Both the position numbers and the translations under genes were made by a program. The notes below the pieces were generated by a model. The model did no database searches and had not been told where the DNA came from. It saw only the letters and a program-made list of their open reading frames with translations. A stretch of 64,000 nt of DNA from Simmondsia chinensis (lineage: Eukaryota > Streptophyta > Magnoliopsida > Caryophyllales > Simmondsiaceae), in the NCBI GenBank assembly GCA_018398585.1, contig JAGTTD010000010.1, forward strand, positions 23,941,739 through 24,005,738, written 5' to 3'. This document shows, in pieces, positions 31,457 through 42,986 of the stretch; position 1 is the first letter of the stretch, and each line of letters opens with the position of its first letter.

Positions 31457-32650
31457 ATGCTAAATCAACAAGAAAATGAAATAATTTCTTTGGATCCGGA
31501 AATCAAAAGAACACTCGACAAATCAGGAAAACAAAACGAATTGAAACAATGGATGATGAAATCAAGGATAACGAAAGAACTTTATAAGATTATGTGGTCC
31601 CAACTCTTAATGGATGCAACTCCAGCATCCGACGTTCTCCTATCGAAGAGAACAATTTGGAAATCAAACCTATGATCATGCAAATAATCTAACAGACTAT
31701 TTAGTTTGGCGGTTTACCTACTAAAGACTCGAACTTACATATCACTAACTTTCTTGAGATATGTGATACATTTAAGCACAATGGTGCCATTGATGATGCA
31801 ATTCGCTTAAGAGTGTTCCCATTTGCCAAAGCATGGTTGACGTCATTACAACCAAGTACTATCACCACATGGGAGGATTTGGCAAAAAAGTTTCTTGCTA
31901 AATATTTTGCACTAGCCAAATCCACCAAAATGAGGAATTACATTACCTCTTTCACATAATACAACAAGGAATCATTGTATGAAGCATGGGAACGCTATAA
32001 AGTGCTTTTTAGAAGGTTTCCACACCATGGTTTATCAGTTTGGATGCAAGTCCAAACTTTTTACAATGGTTTGGCACCTAACACCCAAACAATGGTAGAT
32101 GTGACTACTAGAGGAGCCTTAAACAACAAAACATTTGAGGAAGCATATGAGTTGCTAGAGGTAATGGCCAGCAACAACCATGTTTGAACAACTGATCGAA
32201 CAGTGCAAACGAAACCTGTGGGTATTCACAAAGTAGATGCATTCACAACGTTATCCGATCAACTTTCGATCATTCAGAATCAACTCGGTGACATAGGTGT
32301 TAATGCCATTCATTCTCATACGCTAACGTTTGAGTTCTGTGCGGGAAATCACGTGAGCATAGAATTTCACACAAGGAACTCTTTTTAAACATTAAGTCAT
32401 GAGCAAGCAAATTTTGTTTCAAATTTTCAAAAATCATAACACAATCCCTACTCCAACATTTACAATCTTGGGTTGGGAAACCACCCAAATTTTTCATGGA
32501 GTAACCCAGGGATTACAAAATAGCCCATTCACTCACCACCGAAAAAGAAAAATTATCTCGAAGAAGTGTTCGTCAAGTTAATGCAAGAAACACGAACCAC
32601 TGTTAGAAATCAAGAAGCTTCTATTTGAAACCTCAAGACTCAAGTCGGAC
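31457..32650 (+). pseudogene. E2 gag (Athila/Tat type)
   Basis: Starts about 31457 (MLNQQENEIISLDPEIKRTL). After a frame change the capsid core reads FAKAWLTSLQPSTITTWEDL and LAKSTKMRNYITSF, then YEAWERYKVLFRRFPHHGL, VQTFYNGLAPNTQTMVD and FEEAYELLEVMASNN, the standard Athila/Tat Gag order. Beyond 32190 the sequence continues with stops through a region corresponding to Gag's C-terminus (LGWETTQIFHG, where relatives have NHPNFSW) and KPTQVGQISKQLSERS-like sequence near 32640-32670. No complete zinc knuckle seen. Broken by several stops and frameshifts. Confidence 0.85.
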
Positions 32651-33735
32651 AAATTTCAAAGCAACTCTCTGAGAGGTCTCAAGGTTCTCTCCCAAGTACC
32701 ACAGTGACTAACCCTAGAGAGCACGTTAATGACATTACTTTTGAAAAAGCACCAAGAGAGGACATTCCAAATAAACCTGCCAAGACCACATCACACCTTG
32801 AACTTGAACGAGTAGGTGAGTCCAAAAATCAAGATGAAAGTGAATTAAAGAGGGTTGAGCCTAAGCCCAACAAACCAAAAATTCCATTTCATCAATGCTT
32901 GAAAATGCAAAATGTGGATAACTAATTTATGGAAACTTTCAAGAAATTACCGATTAATGTCCCTCTTTGCTCAAATGTTGGAGGAAACGCCCAAAAATGA
33001 AAAATTCTTGAAAGAAATCTTGTCCAATATGAGGAAACTGGAAGAATTCGAGACGGTGGCTCTGAATGAAGAAAGTAGTTCCATACTGCAAAAGAAGCTT
33101 CCACCTAAACTCAAAAATCTAGGGAGTTGTTTAATACCATGCACCATTAGCACCTGTACTTTTGACAACGTCCTATGTGATTTAGGTGCAAGTATTAATT
33201 TGATACCACTCTCTATTTTCAGGGAACTTGGTCTACTATAGGTAAAGCCCACCACAGCTCACTGAAATTGGCATATAGGTCCATCAAGTATCCATGAGGA
33301 TTTGTAGAGAATACCTCAATGAAAATGGACAAGTCCATCTTTCCAGCTGATTTTGTAGTGGTTGACATAAAGGAGGATAAAGAAATACCTCTTATTTGTG
33401 GCCGACCCTTCCTCGCTACGGGAAGGGCCTTAATAGAATTTCAATGAGGAAAACTGATCTTAAGGGCAGAAGATGAGCAATTGACCTTCAATATTTTTAA
33501 ACCCATAAAACTTTCATCAGAGAAGGACACTTGATTTCAAATTTTAGATCAAGTTTCTCCAACTAAGTCGAAGGCTTTGAGAGCTGAGGATGATTTAGCA
33601 AAGAAAGGTGCCCAAATTATAAGAAGAAAACTCAAGGAGTAGCGCATTAAAATTAAGGATCTCATACTGAAGAGTGTGGAAGTGATTGTGCAAAGAAGGG
33701 CACGAAAAAGGTCCAGGGAAGAAAATTGTCACTAA
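32651..33735 (+). pseudogene. E2 aspartic protease and tail
   Basis: 32704-32925 is a hydrophilic linker. 32912-33241 reads FLKEILSNMRKLEEFETVAL and SCLIPCTISTCTFDNVLCDL, then GASINLIPLSIFRELGL, the DLGAS active site of Athila/Tat proteases. Past a stop, PADFVVVDIKEDKEIPLICGR and PFLATGRALIEFQ (33340-33450) complete the fold. Then follows a basic tail (RRKLKE, RRARKRSREE) ending near 33735, comparable to the basic tail of the E1 frame. No RT follows. Confidence 0.85.
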
Positions 33736-33789
33736 AAGTGGAGGAGGGAAGTTCCATTCTCTTAAAGGATCTGGGATAAAACATCATTG

Positions 33790-33840
33790 AAAGTCGAACT
33801 AACGACTATAACTTAATCGCTTCTTGAGAGGAAACCCAAG
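33790..33840 (+). other. Conserved Athila-type block in E2
   Basis: AAAGTCGAACTAACGACTAT and then CTTCTTGAGAGGAAACCCAAG, the counterpart of 4891-4940 in E1. Confidence 0.65.
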
Positions 33841-34600
33841 TTTCATTTCCCTACTTCTTCTCGTTTAATTTTCTTTTATTTTATCATTTTCTTATGTTTC
33901 TATGCATTTCGTCCAAACATGGCTTTTTGGAAACAAGTTTGGGTTTAACATGATGTTAACATTCACCATCACAAAGTAATCCTCAAACCTAGGATGTATC
34001 TCTCATCAATTGTTTCATTCTTTGTATTTCCTTAACATTAAGGACAATGTTAACCTTACGTTTGGGAGTGGGAGAGACAAAATTTTAAATTTTGAACAAA
34101 AATTTTCTAAAAGTTTTCTTGTTTAGTCCTATTGTATTTTTTGGAGTCGATTTCAGTTCCTCTCAGGGTTCGGAGCCTTTGTATGGGGATGAAGATAGTG
34201 TTAGCCAACAAAAATATTTTATATTTTCTATAGTATAGATCATTAGTCTTTATAAATTTTATTACACATTTTGAACCACTTTAAAGATCATAGAATAATT
34301 TTGAGATCTTATCACCATACTTTTTAGGTAATTTTTCTACTATTCTTAGCATGTTCACTTTGACTGGACTTGAATAACCTGAGAATCAATTATTTTCTGT
34401 GTTCTAATTGCAAAGCATGATCTGTTTTGAGGGACTATCCTAATAAAGCCATTGTGTTTGAGTTCACTAGTTAGCATGGTTATTTTACCTTTCTTTCTAA
34501 TTAAAAGATGCCCAAATTCAAACGGATTGCATTAAGATTATCATTTGCATAATAGATTTTGAAGAGGTATGCCTAAGTATAAGTAAAAGCAAAATATGAA
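33841..34600 (+). other. E2 3' untranslated region
   Basis: No frame. 33940-34000 matches E1 4810-4740. At 34035-34076 ACATTAAGGACAATGT (inverted repeat) is followed by a G-rich tract TTTGGGAGTGGGAG, also seen in E6 at 62930-62967. Confidence 0.7.
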
Positions 34601-34972
34601 GGCGTCTTAGTTGGTGGTGTCTCCTACCCATGCGATCATCACCCAGGGGTCAGGAGTTCGATTTTCGCTAAAGATATACTCATTATTAATCACTACAAAT
34701 CCTGAGCTCAAGCCCATCATGAGGGCGTCTTAGTTGACTGCATCTCCTACCCATGCAGTCATCACCTAGGGGTCAGGAGTTCGATTTTTGTTGAAGAAAT
34801 AGTCATGCGGTCATCATGAAGGCGTCTTAGTAGGTTGCGTCTCCTACCCATGCAGTCATCGCCAAGGGGTAAGGAGTTCGATTCTCGCTGAAGATATACT
34901 CATGACTTACCTCCTCATGTGCCGGCATTGGTTGGGGGCAACCCAATCCCTCGTTAAATAAATAAATATATA
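34601..34972 (+). repeat. Three tandem tRNA-like units plus SINE-like tail in E2
   Basis: Units start at 34601, 34724 and 34821. Each reads GGCGTCTTAGT (A-box-like), CTCCTACCCATGC, then GGGGTCAGGAGTTCGATT (B box) and an AAGATATACTCAT-like end. The last is followed by GTGCCGGCATTGGTTGGGGGC, a short complementary ACCCAATCCC and an AAATAAATAAATA tail. Related to the two units in E1. ATATGAA occurs before the first unit and after the tail but is too short and AT-rich to count as a duplication. Confidence 0.65.
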
Positions 34973-35317
34973 TGAAAAAAAGGAAGAGAAAATTTTGTGA
35001 ATAATCTTTAGACATTGGGCATACTTGAGAAATCTTGTTTTAAGTGACAAGATGTTTGTCATCTATTCGGTTTGAATGTCTTGAGATTGGAAAGAAGGGA
35101 TAAACTTAATTTTCTTAGCCAACTTTTGAATTCATTTACCTATGTGATTGATGGGTTTTTCCTTAGAGAAAATGTTTTGCCATTAGAACCTTAAGCTTTG
35201 ATACTTGATTATTCTTTTCTAATAGAAATGTAATTGCTTTCAATTGCGCTAAAATTCTTAAAAAGAATGAGATCCTGTGGTTTCATTTTTAGCCTTAGTC
35301 AAACGCGAGCAACATTT

Positions 35318-35333
35318 AAGTTTGGAGGAATTT
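35318..35333 (+). promoter_or_regulatory. E2 polypurine tract
   Basis: AAGTTTGGAGGAATTT directly before the LTR start TGATAAG. Confidence 0.85.
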
Positions 35334-36070
35334 TGATAAGTCCAATTCAGTATACAATTATTCGTACCTTTTCGGCCCATTGACTAACCATTTTACATCT
35401 AATTTTTATGGCTTTTGCATGCTTTTGTTCTTTTTCACTCCTTGATGCATCTCATATTTACACATCTTTTAATTGCTATTTTAATTATTTTGCACCTTAT
35501 TAATTATTGCTCACTTTGACAATTTTCATGTTTATAGGTTCGAAGATTAAAATCTCGAAAGTTGTCAAATTTTGGTGCAAACAAGACAAAATTCAACGCG
35601 TAATCAATTAAATCAAGTCAATTGGAAATTGGGACGAGATTGTACGAGCGAAGCCCAAACTGCACCTGCACCGTCATCTTCAACCCACTGGCGTCCAACC
35701 ATCTTCATCAATAACCCATTACCACCATCCTCATCACCCCAACTTCACAGGCCGATCGTCACTCACATACCAGGCCCATCACCTCACACCAGCCTCCTAC
35801 CCTACGCCATCAAGCAAAGTTCAACCCGAACCCGTTCTGACCCAAGCCCGACACCAGCATCACAGCACACCATCTCGTGACCCGCACACCTTAGGCCCGA
35901 CATTGCAGCACCATAGCCTAGCCTCACCCCTGTCTTGCTCAAGCCCACACACAGGCCTGTCATCTCCAGTCCCATGTAGCCCACATCCATCGACCCACAT
36001 GCACAGTCGTAAGCCCATCATCACTGAGCTTAGCCTAGCAGCACCTGCAGCCCAGCTGGCAGCAGGTCAC

Positions 36071-36422
36071 TGTTATGATTGGCTTGAAATAAGAGTGTAA
36101 TAAAGTTGCAGTTTTTGAATCAATGTAATGCCGTGTAATATGTTGAATGGCTTAAGTAGATATTTTGGTTTGATTAGATATTTATGGTGACAAGGTCCAT
36201 TAAGGCGGTTGCTAGCTTGTCTTGGTTCAATGTATTAGTTTGCTTATAAGTAGTTGATCAAGTGCAATAATTCATTCATTCAATGAAATTGCAACCTAAT
36301 CTCTTTGAGATATTTCTCTCTCTCATCTAATTCTCTCAATACTTCTCATCTCCATCACTTCTCTTCTCATCTAATCTCTTCTTTCACAAGGTTAAGCTTC
36401 AAGTATATCTATAGGTTTAACA
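36071..36422 (+). repeat. E5 5' LTR
   Basis: TGTTATGATTGGC to TAGGTTTAACA, with a CT-rich second half. Confidence 0.97.
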
Positions 36423-36424
36423 AT

Positions 36425-36436
36425 TGGTATTAGATC
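36425..36436 (+). promoter_or_regulatory. E5 primer-binding site, tRNA-iMet, mutated
   Basis: TTGGTATTAGAT, followed by CC where the canonical site is TTGGTATCAGAGC. Confidence 0.85.
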
Positions 36437-36526
36437 CTTGTTCAACTTCAAAATCATACGTAATTTGATATCAAATATCCTAATTGCAAACATAAAATAC
36501 TGAATTGATTCAAAATTTGAAAAACA

Positions 36527-37800
36527 ATGGCAAGCCAATCGTTACCAGGAGTAACAACAAGGTCAGGAGCTATTGGAGCAACTGCTAATCCTTCATATGC
36601 TGATGTTGTTAGTACTAGTGCTACAGCAGACCGGGATTTTTTCACAAATGCACAATTAAGCTTTAAGATGAAGGAGTTAATTGTTTAGTTTCAGCAGCCA
36701 CAAAGGGAAGCCTTAAGGCAATCGTGAAGTGAATTCTTACTTCAGTTTAATCAACAATTCAAGGATCAGTTTGATCATTGAGCTCAGCAAATTGAAGAAA
36801 AGATTTCTGATCGAGTTAATCAACAATCACAAGAGTTTAAGGAAAGGTGTAACTATCGATTTAGCCAACAAATGCAACAGATTGATGAGAAATTTGTTGA
36901 ACTACGAGGGCAATTTAGGAGACAAAATCTGCCTGCTACTCCGGAACCATTAATACCTGAAATTTGTTACATAAAAATCACCAGTTGAGGCCTACAGAGG
37001 AAGCGAATTCTCAAGTACCTAATGAGGCTATCAGGCATCAAGATCGAACCTCGGTAGCTGATGTTAGAACTCACAATCGAGCTCAAGAAGTAGAAGTAAC
37101 TGCTAGACAGGATCGATCATTTGATCAAGCACAATCACGACCTATAAGTTTGAATGCAAGACAAGGTTTTCGTCCCCTTGATCAAGTAGATATTCATAGG
37201 ACCGCTAGTTTGAATGAGGAGCAATTTGATCAACCTCCTGATCAGTGTAATCAGCAGCACTAATGCGGTAATGAATTGTCATCCAATAACAGAAGCAGTG
37301 GCTACAGACAGTTAAGAGTTCAGATCGATCCTTTTGATGGAAAGCAACCTCATTCATGGCTAAGGAGATGTTATCCTTATTTTAACTTTTATCATAAGGA
37401 CGAAGCAGAAAAGGTACATATTGCTGCTGTTTATCTTCTTAGTGATCACGAGGTATGGCTTTACAGTTTATTGAACAGCAATCCTACTCTCTCTTGGACT
37501 GATTTCGTGAAAGAACTTTGTGAGCAATATGGAGATGAAGATTCTAGTGACATTGTTGATAGATTCAACAAGGTGGTACAAGAAACATCTGTGAATGAGT
37601 ATATGACAAGGTTTGAGAACCTTAGAGCTAGTATGATAACTGAATATCCTTATGCCACTGAATCATAATATGTCTCAAGCTTTATAAGTGGCTTGAAGCC
37701 CAAAGACTATGTTACAAATGCAATTAGCCTTATCAATTTGCGCACAAATGAAACCCCAAATTCCTTATGTCAGTAGGGGTAAACATGCCACAGAACAAAC
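36527..37800 (+). pseudogene. E5 gag
   Basis: ATG 36527 (MASQSLPGVTTRSGAIGA). A glutamine-rich coiled coil spans to about 37260 with stops. Capsid core 37276-37668: VQIDPFDGKQPHSWLRR, WLYSLLNSNPTLSWTDFVKE, YGDEDSSDIVDRF, VNEYMTRFENLRASM. SSFISGLKPK lies past a stop at 37665. The expected zinc knuckle is missing: the sequence passes from GLKPK directly to a short, frame-shifted stretch and then an acidic region, suggesting an internal deletion near 37700-37760. Confidence 0.9.
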
Positions 37801-38300
37801 TAAAAGTGAAGAATCTGAAGCTGAAGAAGAAGGCTCAAATCTAGAATCCAAGGAGGAGATAGTTAATGATGAGGTTGGCATTTTATTTAAGGCATTAACA
37901 GGTAGTGGATCCCATTATACAATTAGGATCAAAGGGAAGGCAGGAAAAAGATCTATAATCATCTTGATTGATAGCAGGACCACCCACAGCTTTGTGCAAC
38001 TTAAAGTTGTAAAGAAAGTTGGGCATGATGTGATTAAAACTCATCCTCTAGCAGTGATAGTTGCTGACGGTAATTCTGTACTGACTCAGAACAAATGCTG
38101 GGCTTCCAGTGGTTTATGCAGGATCACAAATTCGAATATGATTTTAGAATTCTTTCCTTCGGTGGCTATGATATGGTATTGGGAGTAGATTGGATGAGGA
38201 TTTACAGCCCAGTGCCATTTGATTTTGCCAAGCTTACAGTTTCCTTTTAAAGGCAAGGGTCCAAGATCACATTGCAGGGAATGGCAGATTAAGCTCAATT
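37801..38300 (+). pseudogene. E5 aspartic protease
   Basis: ALTGSGSHYTIRIKGKAGKR leads to IILIDSRTTHSFVQ, where the motif DSG-T is changed to DSRTT: the catalytic Asp is kept but the Gly next to it is Arg. HPLAVIVADGNSVLTQNKC follows, then a frame change and GGYDMVLGVDWMR in another frame near 38160-38195. Confidence 0.85.
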
Positions 38301-38307
38301 ACAGCTC

Positions 38308-39110
38308 ATGAAGGGCAAGAACTTGCAGAAGGGAATTCAAAATTATGCTATTCGGTGGGATGGGCAATTATTTGCAATTTCGCCTCCTGAATTGAATCAT
38401 ATTCATCGGCCTAAAGTCAAGGAACTGATTGAGGAGTTTGAAGACTTATTTGATCAACCAAAAGAGCTACCCCTTAAAAGGAATCTGGATCATGAAATTC
38501 CCCTCAAAACCAACTCTGAGGCAGTAAGGCTGAGGCCTTACAAGTATCCCCATGCTCAGAAGACAGAGATTGAAAATTAGATTGATGAATTACTTAAAAC
38601 AAGTTTTATCAGACCAAGCCATAGTCCCTTTGCTTCCCCTGTCATCTTAGTCAAGAAGAAGGATGGCTCAGCTAGAATGTGCATAGATTTTCGACAGCTC
38701 AATGCCATGACTATGAAGGACAAGTTCATGATTCCTGTAATAGATGATTTGTTGGTCTAATGAATGGGGCACAAGTCTTCTCCAAGTTGGATCTGCGGCA
38801 AGGCTACCATCAAATAAGGGTGTTGGAGCAGGATGTATGTAAAACAACTTTCAGGACTCATCATGGACACTCCGAGTTTGTGTTTTTGCCCTTTGGTTTA
38901 ACCAATGCTCCAATCACCTTTCAGGCATTAATGAATGATGTGTTCAAGCAGTTTTTGAGAAGATTTGTTCAGGTATTTTTTGATGACATTCTGATCTACA
39001 GCACTTCCTATGAGGACCATCTGAAACATTTGAGAATGGTGTTCATGGTTATGCGCAGAAATACGTTGTATGCTAAGTTGTCTAAATGTTCCTTGGCTCA
39101 GTCTTAGCTA
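38308..39110 (+). pseudogene. E5 reverse transcriptase
   Basis: 38308-38580: LIEEFEDLFDQPKELPLKRN, LRPYKYPHAQKTEIEN, stop at 38578. The same frame continues to 38757 with [20 protein letters not shown] and a stop in DDLLV. A frame change leads to 38760-39107: [15 protein letters not shown] (first Asp), [24 protein letters not shown] (FDD). All catalytic aspartates are kept. Confidence 0.9.
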
Positions 39111-39785
39111 GAGTATTTGGTAATGTAATCTCAAGCAACGGAGTTTCCACTGACCCATCCAAGGTACAAGCTATGGAAGATTGGCATGTGCCTATGACAT
39201 TGAAGCAGTTAAGGGGTTTTTTGGGTTTGACAGGGTATTATCGCAAGTTTGTGGCTAGATATGGATCAATTGCTAAGCCTCTAACTGACCTTCTTAAGAA
39301 GGATGCCTTCCATTGGTCAGATAAAGCACAAGGAACATTTGAATCCCCGAAGTCTGCCATGAGTCAAGCACCTGTTCTTGCAATGCCAGATTTTGCCGAG
39401 GTATTTGTGTTTGAGACTAACGCTTGTGGTGTAGGAGTTGGAGCAGTACTTTCTCAAAATGGTAAGCCAATAGCCTATCTTAACCAAGCCTTAAGTCCAA
39501 AACATCAACCACTATCCACATACGAGAAGGAGTATCGTGCAATCCTCCTAGCAGTCGAGAAGTGGAGGCATTATCTGGATGGACATAGATTTGTCATCAA
39601 AATAGATCATCAAAGCCTCAAGTACTTGCAAGAGCATAGAATTGTTACTCGAATTCAAAAGAAAGGGCTGCTTAAGATGTTGGACCTGGATTATGTGATT
39701 GAATATAAGATGGGCAAGGAAAATGTAGCTGTAGATGCCTTATCGCGTAGGTTAAAGGGTTGTGAACAGGGCCATTGTGGTTGAA
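39111..39785 (+). pseudogene. E5 RT connection and RNase H
   Basis: One frame to 39784: [57 protein letters not shown] (the RNase H Asp of ETDA is Asn), HQPLSTYEKEYRAILLAVEK, and VAVDALSRR at the end. Apart from the lost Asp the domain is well preserved. Confidence 0.9.
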
Positions 39786-40739
39786 TTTCGGTAGTAGTTC
39801 CAGCCTGGGTTAATGAAGTGTACAAGTATTATGAGGGTGATTTGTTTGCACAAGAACATATAGCTACATTCAGTGTTGGCGTGACCAAGAATTAGACTTC
39901 GGATACAGAGATTTCAGTGGTGAAAGGAATCATCAGACTCAAAGGAAAATTGTATGTGGGATCTACCATTGATTTGAGGCTTCAAATAATTAGAGTGTGT
40001 CATGATTCAGCTTGGGGAGGTCATTGTGGAATAAAAGGGACCTACCAAACGCTTAAAGCTTCTTTCAAGTGGCTTAGCAAGAAGAAACCTGTGATGGAAT
40101 CTGTACAAGCTTATGAAGTCTGTCAGCAAACCAAGCTTGGTGATCATAGGTATCAAGGACTTCTTCAACCTCTCCCAATTCTTGATGGAGTGTGGCAAGA
40201 TATAAGCATGGATTTCATTGAGGGGTTGCCAAAATCAGAGAGAAAAGAGGTCATTTGGGTGGTGGTTGATCGATTTACAAAGTACAGTCACTTCATTAGA
40301 GTGGCAAGACCAATAACAGCTGAGAAATTGGCTCAAGTTTTCCTTGATCACATCTACAAGCTACATGGGCTTCCCAAGTCCATTGTGTTTGACCGCGATA
40401 AGCTTTTCACAAGCAACTTTTGGAGGGAGTTGGTCAGCTTGTTCGGAACAACACTGGCTCTTAGTTCTTCATACCATCGTCAAAGTGATGGTCAAATAGA
40501 GATAATTAATCAGTGCATTGAACAATCTATGAGAAGTATGGTATTTTGTCACCCTAAGGTGTGGGGAAGATGGTTGTCATATCTTAGAATTTTGGTAGAA
40601 TACTTATGCTCACGCTTCACTTGGTACTACACCATTTAAGGCTTTGTATGGTTATGATCCACCATCCCAGTTATTGTTACAAGGTCTTGTATCATCTTCT
40701 AGTGAGGTTTCTGACTTGCTGCAATAGAGAAGGCAGCTT
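39786..40739 (+). pseudogene. E5 integrase core
   Basis: After stops at 39781 and 39893, 39917-40639 reads GIIRLKGKLYVGS, CHDSAWGGHCGIKGTYQ (zinc-binding His pair; of the Cys pair only one is clear), WQDISMDFIEGLPKS (first Asp), KSIVFDRDKLFTSNFW (second Asp), SSSYHRQSDGQIEIINQ (Glu). A frame change near 40610 splits AYAHASLGTTPFKALYGYDPP-like sequence. Confidence 0.9.
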
Positions 40740-41243
40740 ATGCAACTTTTGAAAGATAATCTACACCAAGCTCAGGCCAGGATGAAACTATATGCTGACA
40801 GGAAATGTATGGACAAGCAATTTGATGTGGGTGACATGGTTTATTTGAAACTGCAACCTTATAGGAAATCTACAGTAGCAGTAAGGAGGAATGTCAAGTT
40901 GTGTTCGAGGTTCTTTGGACCTTATAAGGTCTTGGAAAGGGTTGGCAAGGTGGCCTATAAGCTTGAGTTACCTATAAATTCTTACATACATCCTGTTTTT
41001 CATGTTTCACTCCTCAAAAGATAGATTAAAAAGGGGCAAAGATCTTCAACACATCCTCCTGAAGTGGGTTCCCATGGTTCCATGCTACTACAACCTGCTG
41101 GAATCCTGGAGCAACGTGTAAAGAAGGTGGATGATAGAGAGGTGAATGAAGTTAAAGTCACTTGGAACAACTTGGACAAATATTTCACTACATGGGAAGA
41201 ACTTTCCTTCTTGAAGAGCCATTTTCCACGCTATTACTCTTGA
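40740..41243 (+). pseudogene. E5 integrase C-terminus and chromodomain
   Basis: 40740-41024: ARMKLYADRKCMDKQFDVGD, YLKLQPYRKSTVAVRRNVKL, FFGPYKVLERVGKVAYKLEL (GPY/F), HPVFHVSLLKR, stop. In the same frame to 41243: VKVTWNNLDKYFTTWEEL is the chromodomain. The stop lies in TACTCTTGAGGACCAGAATG (41235-41254), then the polypurine tract 41260-41271 (AAGGAGGAGGGA). Confidence 0.9.
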
Positions 41244-41272
41244 GGACCAGAATGTTCCCAAGGAGGAGGGAT

Positions 41273-41624
41273 TGTTATGATTGGCTTGAAATAAGAGTGT
41301 AATCAAGTTGTAGTTTCTGAACCAATTTGATGCCGTGTAATATGTTAAATGGCTTAAGTAGATATTTTGGTTTGATTAGATATTTTTGGTTCCAAGGTCA
41401 GTTAAGGCGATTGCTAGCTTGTCTTGGTTCAATGTATTAGTTTGCTTATAAGTAGTTGATCAAGTGTAATAATTCATTCATTCAATGAAAATCCAACTTA
41501 ATCGCTTTGAGATATTTCTCTCTCTCATCTAATTCTCTCTATATGTCTCATCTCCTTCACTTCTCTTCTCATATAATCTCTTCTTTCACAAGGTTAAGCT
41601 TCAAGTTTATCTAGAGGTTTAACA
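41273..41624 (+). repeat. E5 3' LTR
   Basis: TGTTATGATTGGC to GAGGTTTAACA; ends at the second GTCAC. Confidence 0.97.
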
Positions 41625-42582
41625 GTCACCGTTTAAATCGAGGGATTCGACATTGATTTAAAAAGTTGTGTTTTGTCTTTAACCAGGCCACTGCCTCTTT
41701 CTCCTTGCTCAATTTCTCTCTCCTCTCAGTTTTATTTTGCTTTGTTTTTTGTTAATTTGGAATGAGAGCGAATTTAGCATGAAGGCCGACATGGGCTCAT
41801 TCATCTCCTCTTTCACCAGTTAATCCATGATGGAGAGCTAACTTGCTCTCTAGGGTTGGATAAAGTCATAGCCTTTTTGATTTTGTGTTACTATTAATTT
41901 TGGGATAATTTGTTTGTGACATGAATTCCTTGATGTTGAGATATATATTTTGAAGTACTATGTTTTTTATTGTTTATTCAATTGAGATGATTATTGAGTT
42001 TGTAACATTTGATTGATGATGTTGATATTTATAAATTAATTATTTGTTCTTGTAGCCTTAGGATTGATTAATCAAGCAATAATATTCACCGAATTGTTAA
42101 TTTAAGCTTGTCTTACGTATGTTTTAGCTAGATACGGTCAATACATGATAATTAACAATATGTTAAGTAGAGCCTATTTTCCTTATGATTTAGTCAGATA
42201 GGGTCAATACGCGATACTAACAACATCACCTCAGTAGGTTAAAGCTTGTAGCCTAAACCACTGCCCGTGTGACAAGCAACAATCCCAATTTAAAAGTTAA
42301 CGCAAGAATAATTGGCTAAGGATGAATTCAAAACCCTAGGTTCCAATTCCAAATTCTTTTCCCCTTTAGATGCATAATACTTAGTTTAATTTTCATTTCT
42401 TTAGATTAGTTAATAGAAAATCCCATAAGTTTCCTTAAATCAATTTTGGTCATACAATTAAATTCACGTATTCTTAATCCCTGTGGTTTTATACCCTCTC
42501 ACCCTAGACTTCAATTTAGATGCGTTTAGTGGATAGGGTTTAATTTAAATTTTGATACACATGGGAAAACACATCAAGAATT

Positions 42583-42600
42583 TGGTACCATTGCCAGAGA
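42583..42600 (+). promoter_or_regulatory. E6 primer-binding site, tRNA-Asp, mutated
   Basis: TGGTACCATTGCCAGAGA differs from TGGCGCCGTTGCCGGGGA at five sites, all transitions toward A or T. Confidence 0.8.
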
Positions 42601-42986
42601 CTAGGCAATGTTCATGGCTTATTTTGTGATATTTCTTTGATTTTTAATTTTTTAAGTTTTCTTTAATTTTAATTTATTTATTTTTATTTTTAACATAGGA
42701 TTTTTATTTCGAGTTCTGATTTTAATTTAATTAATTTATTTTGTGTTGCGAGTTTTCATTTATTTTTAGCTTAGGATTTAGGATTTATTCTAGCATTGTT
42801 ATTTTCATAGTTTTATTAGGGTTTAATTTTTACTTTTGTTTTTGTTAGGTTCTAGCATTTACTTGTTTCTTGTTTAGTTTTCCTTAGTTTTCGTTTACAT
42901 TGTTTTTAAGTGTTTTATTTTATCTTTTTTAGTTGGTTTTGTTTTGCTAGTTTTAATGTTTAGTTTTACTTGCCCCTCGTGGCTGT
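42601..42986 (+). other. E6 leader
   Basis: T-rich, no coding; many TTTTAATTTTT runs. Confidence 0.7.

Larger units (their letters stand above)
28515..36070 (+). mobile_element. E2: non-autonomous Athila-like element with gag and protease
   Basis: Plus orientation: 5' LTR (28515-30963, 5'-truncated and interrupted by a LINE-like insertion), tRNA-Asp primer site, gag, protease, GGCAACCCAAG-type block, tRNA-like tandem units, polypurine tract, 3' LTR from 35334. No RT, RNase H or integrase. It is related to E1 in LTR (TGATAAGTC start), primer site and 3' landmarks. The right end merges with the LTR used by E6, so no duplication could be tested. Confidence 0.8.
36071..41624 (+). mobile_element. 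E5: chromodomain Ty3/gypsy element, decayed, complete ends
   Basis: LTRs of 352 bp each, about 25 differences by eye. TSD GTCAC at 36066-36070 and 41625-41629. gag, protease, RT, RNase H, integrase and chromodomain follow in order. Inserted in the shared E2/E6 LTR. Confidence 0.97.
35334..42576 (+). repeat. LTR shared by E2 (3') and E6 (5'), interrupted by E5
   Basis: Starts TGATAAGTCCAATTCAG after a purine tract and ends GGAAAACACATCA before a tRNA-Asp primer site. Without E5 it is about 1.69 kb, near E1's LTR length. The head resembles E1's LTR; the tail (41630-42576) does not resemble the E1/E2 tail. 35650-36060 is GC-rich and proline-codon-rich (AGCCC and CACC words). Confidence 0.75.

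Noticed and set aside
34601..34902. CRISPR-like array or tRNA gene cluster
   Set aside because: Units are similar over their whole length with uneven spacing, as in diverged tandem duplication; no acceptor stem or complete cloverleaf was found, and the context is a plant retroelement.
35572..35880. Proline/serine-rich 102-codon frame
   Set aside because: Lies inside the shared E2/E6 LTR in GC-rich, repeat-like sequence; not followed by further coding.
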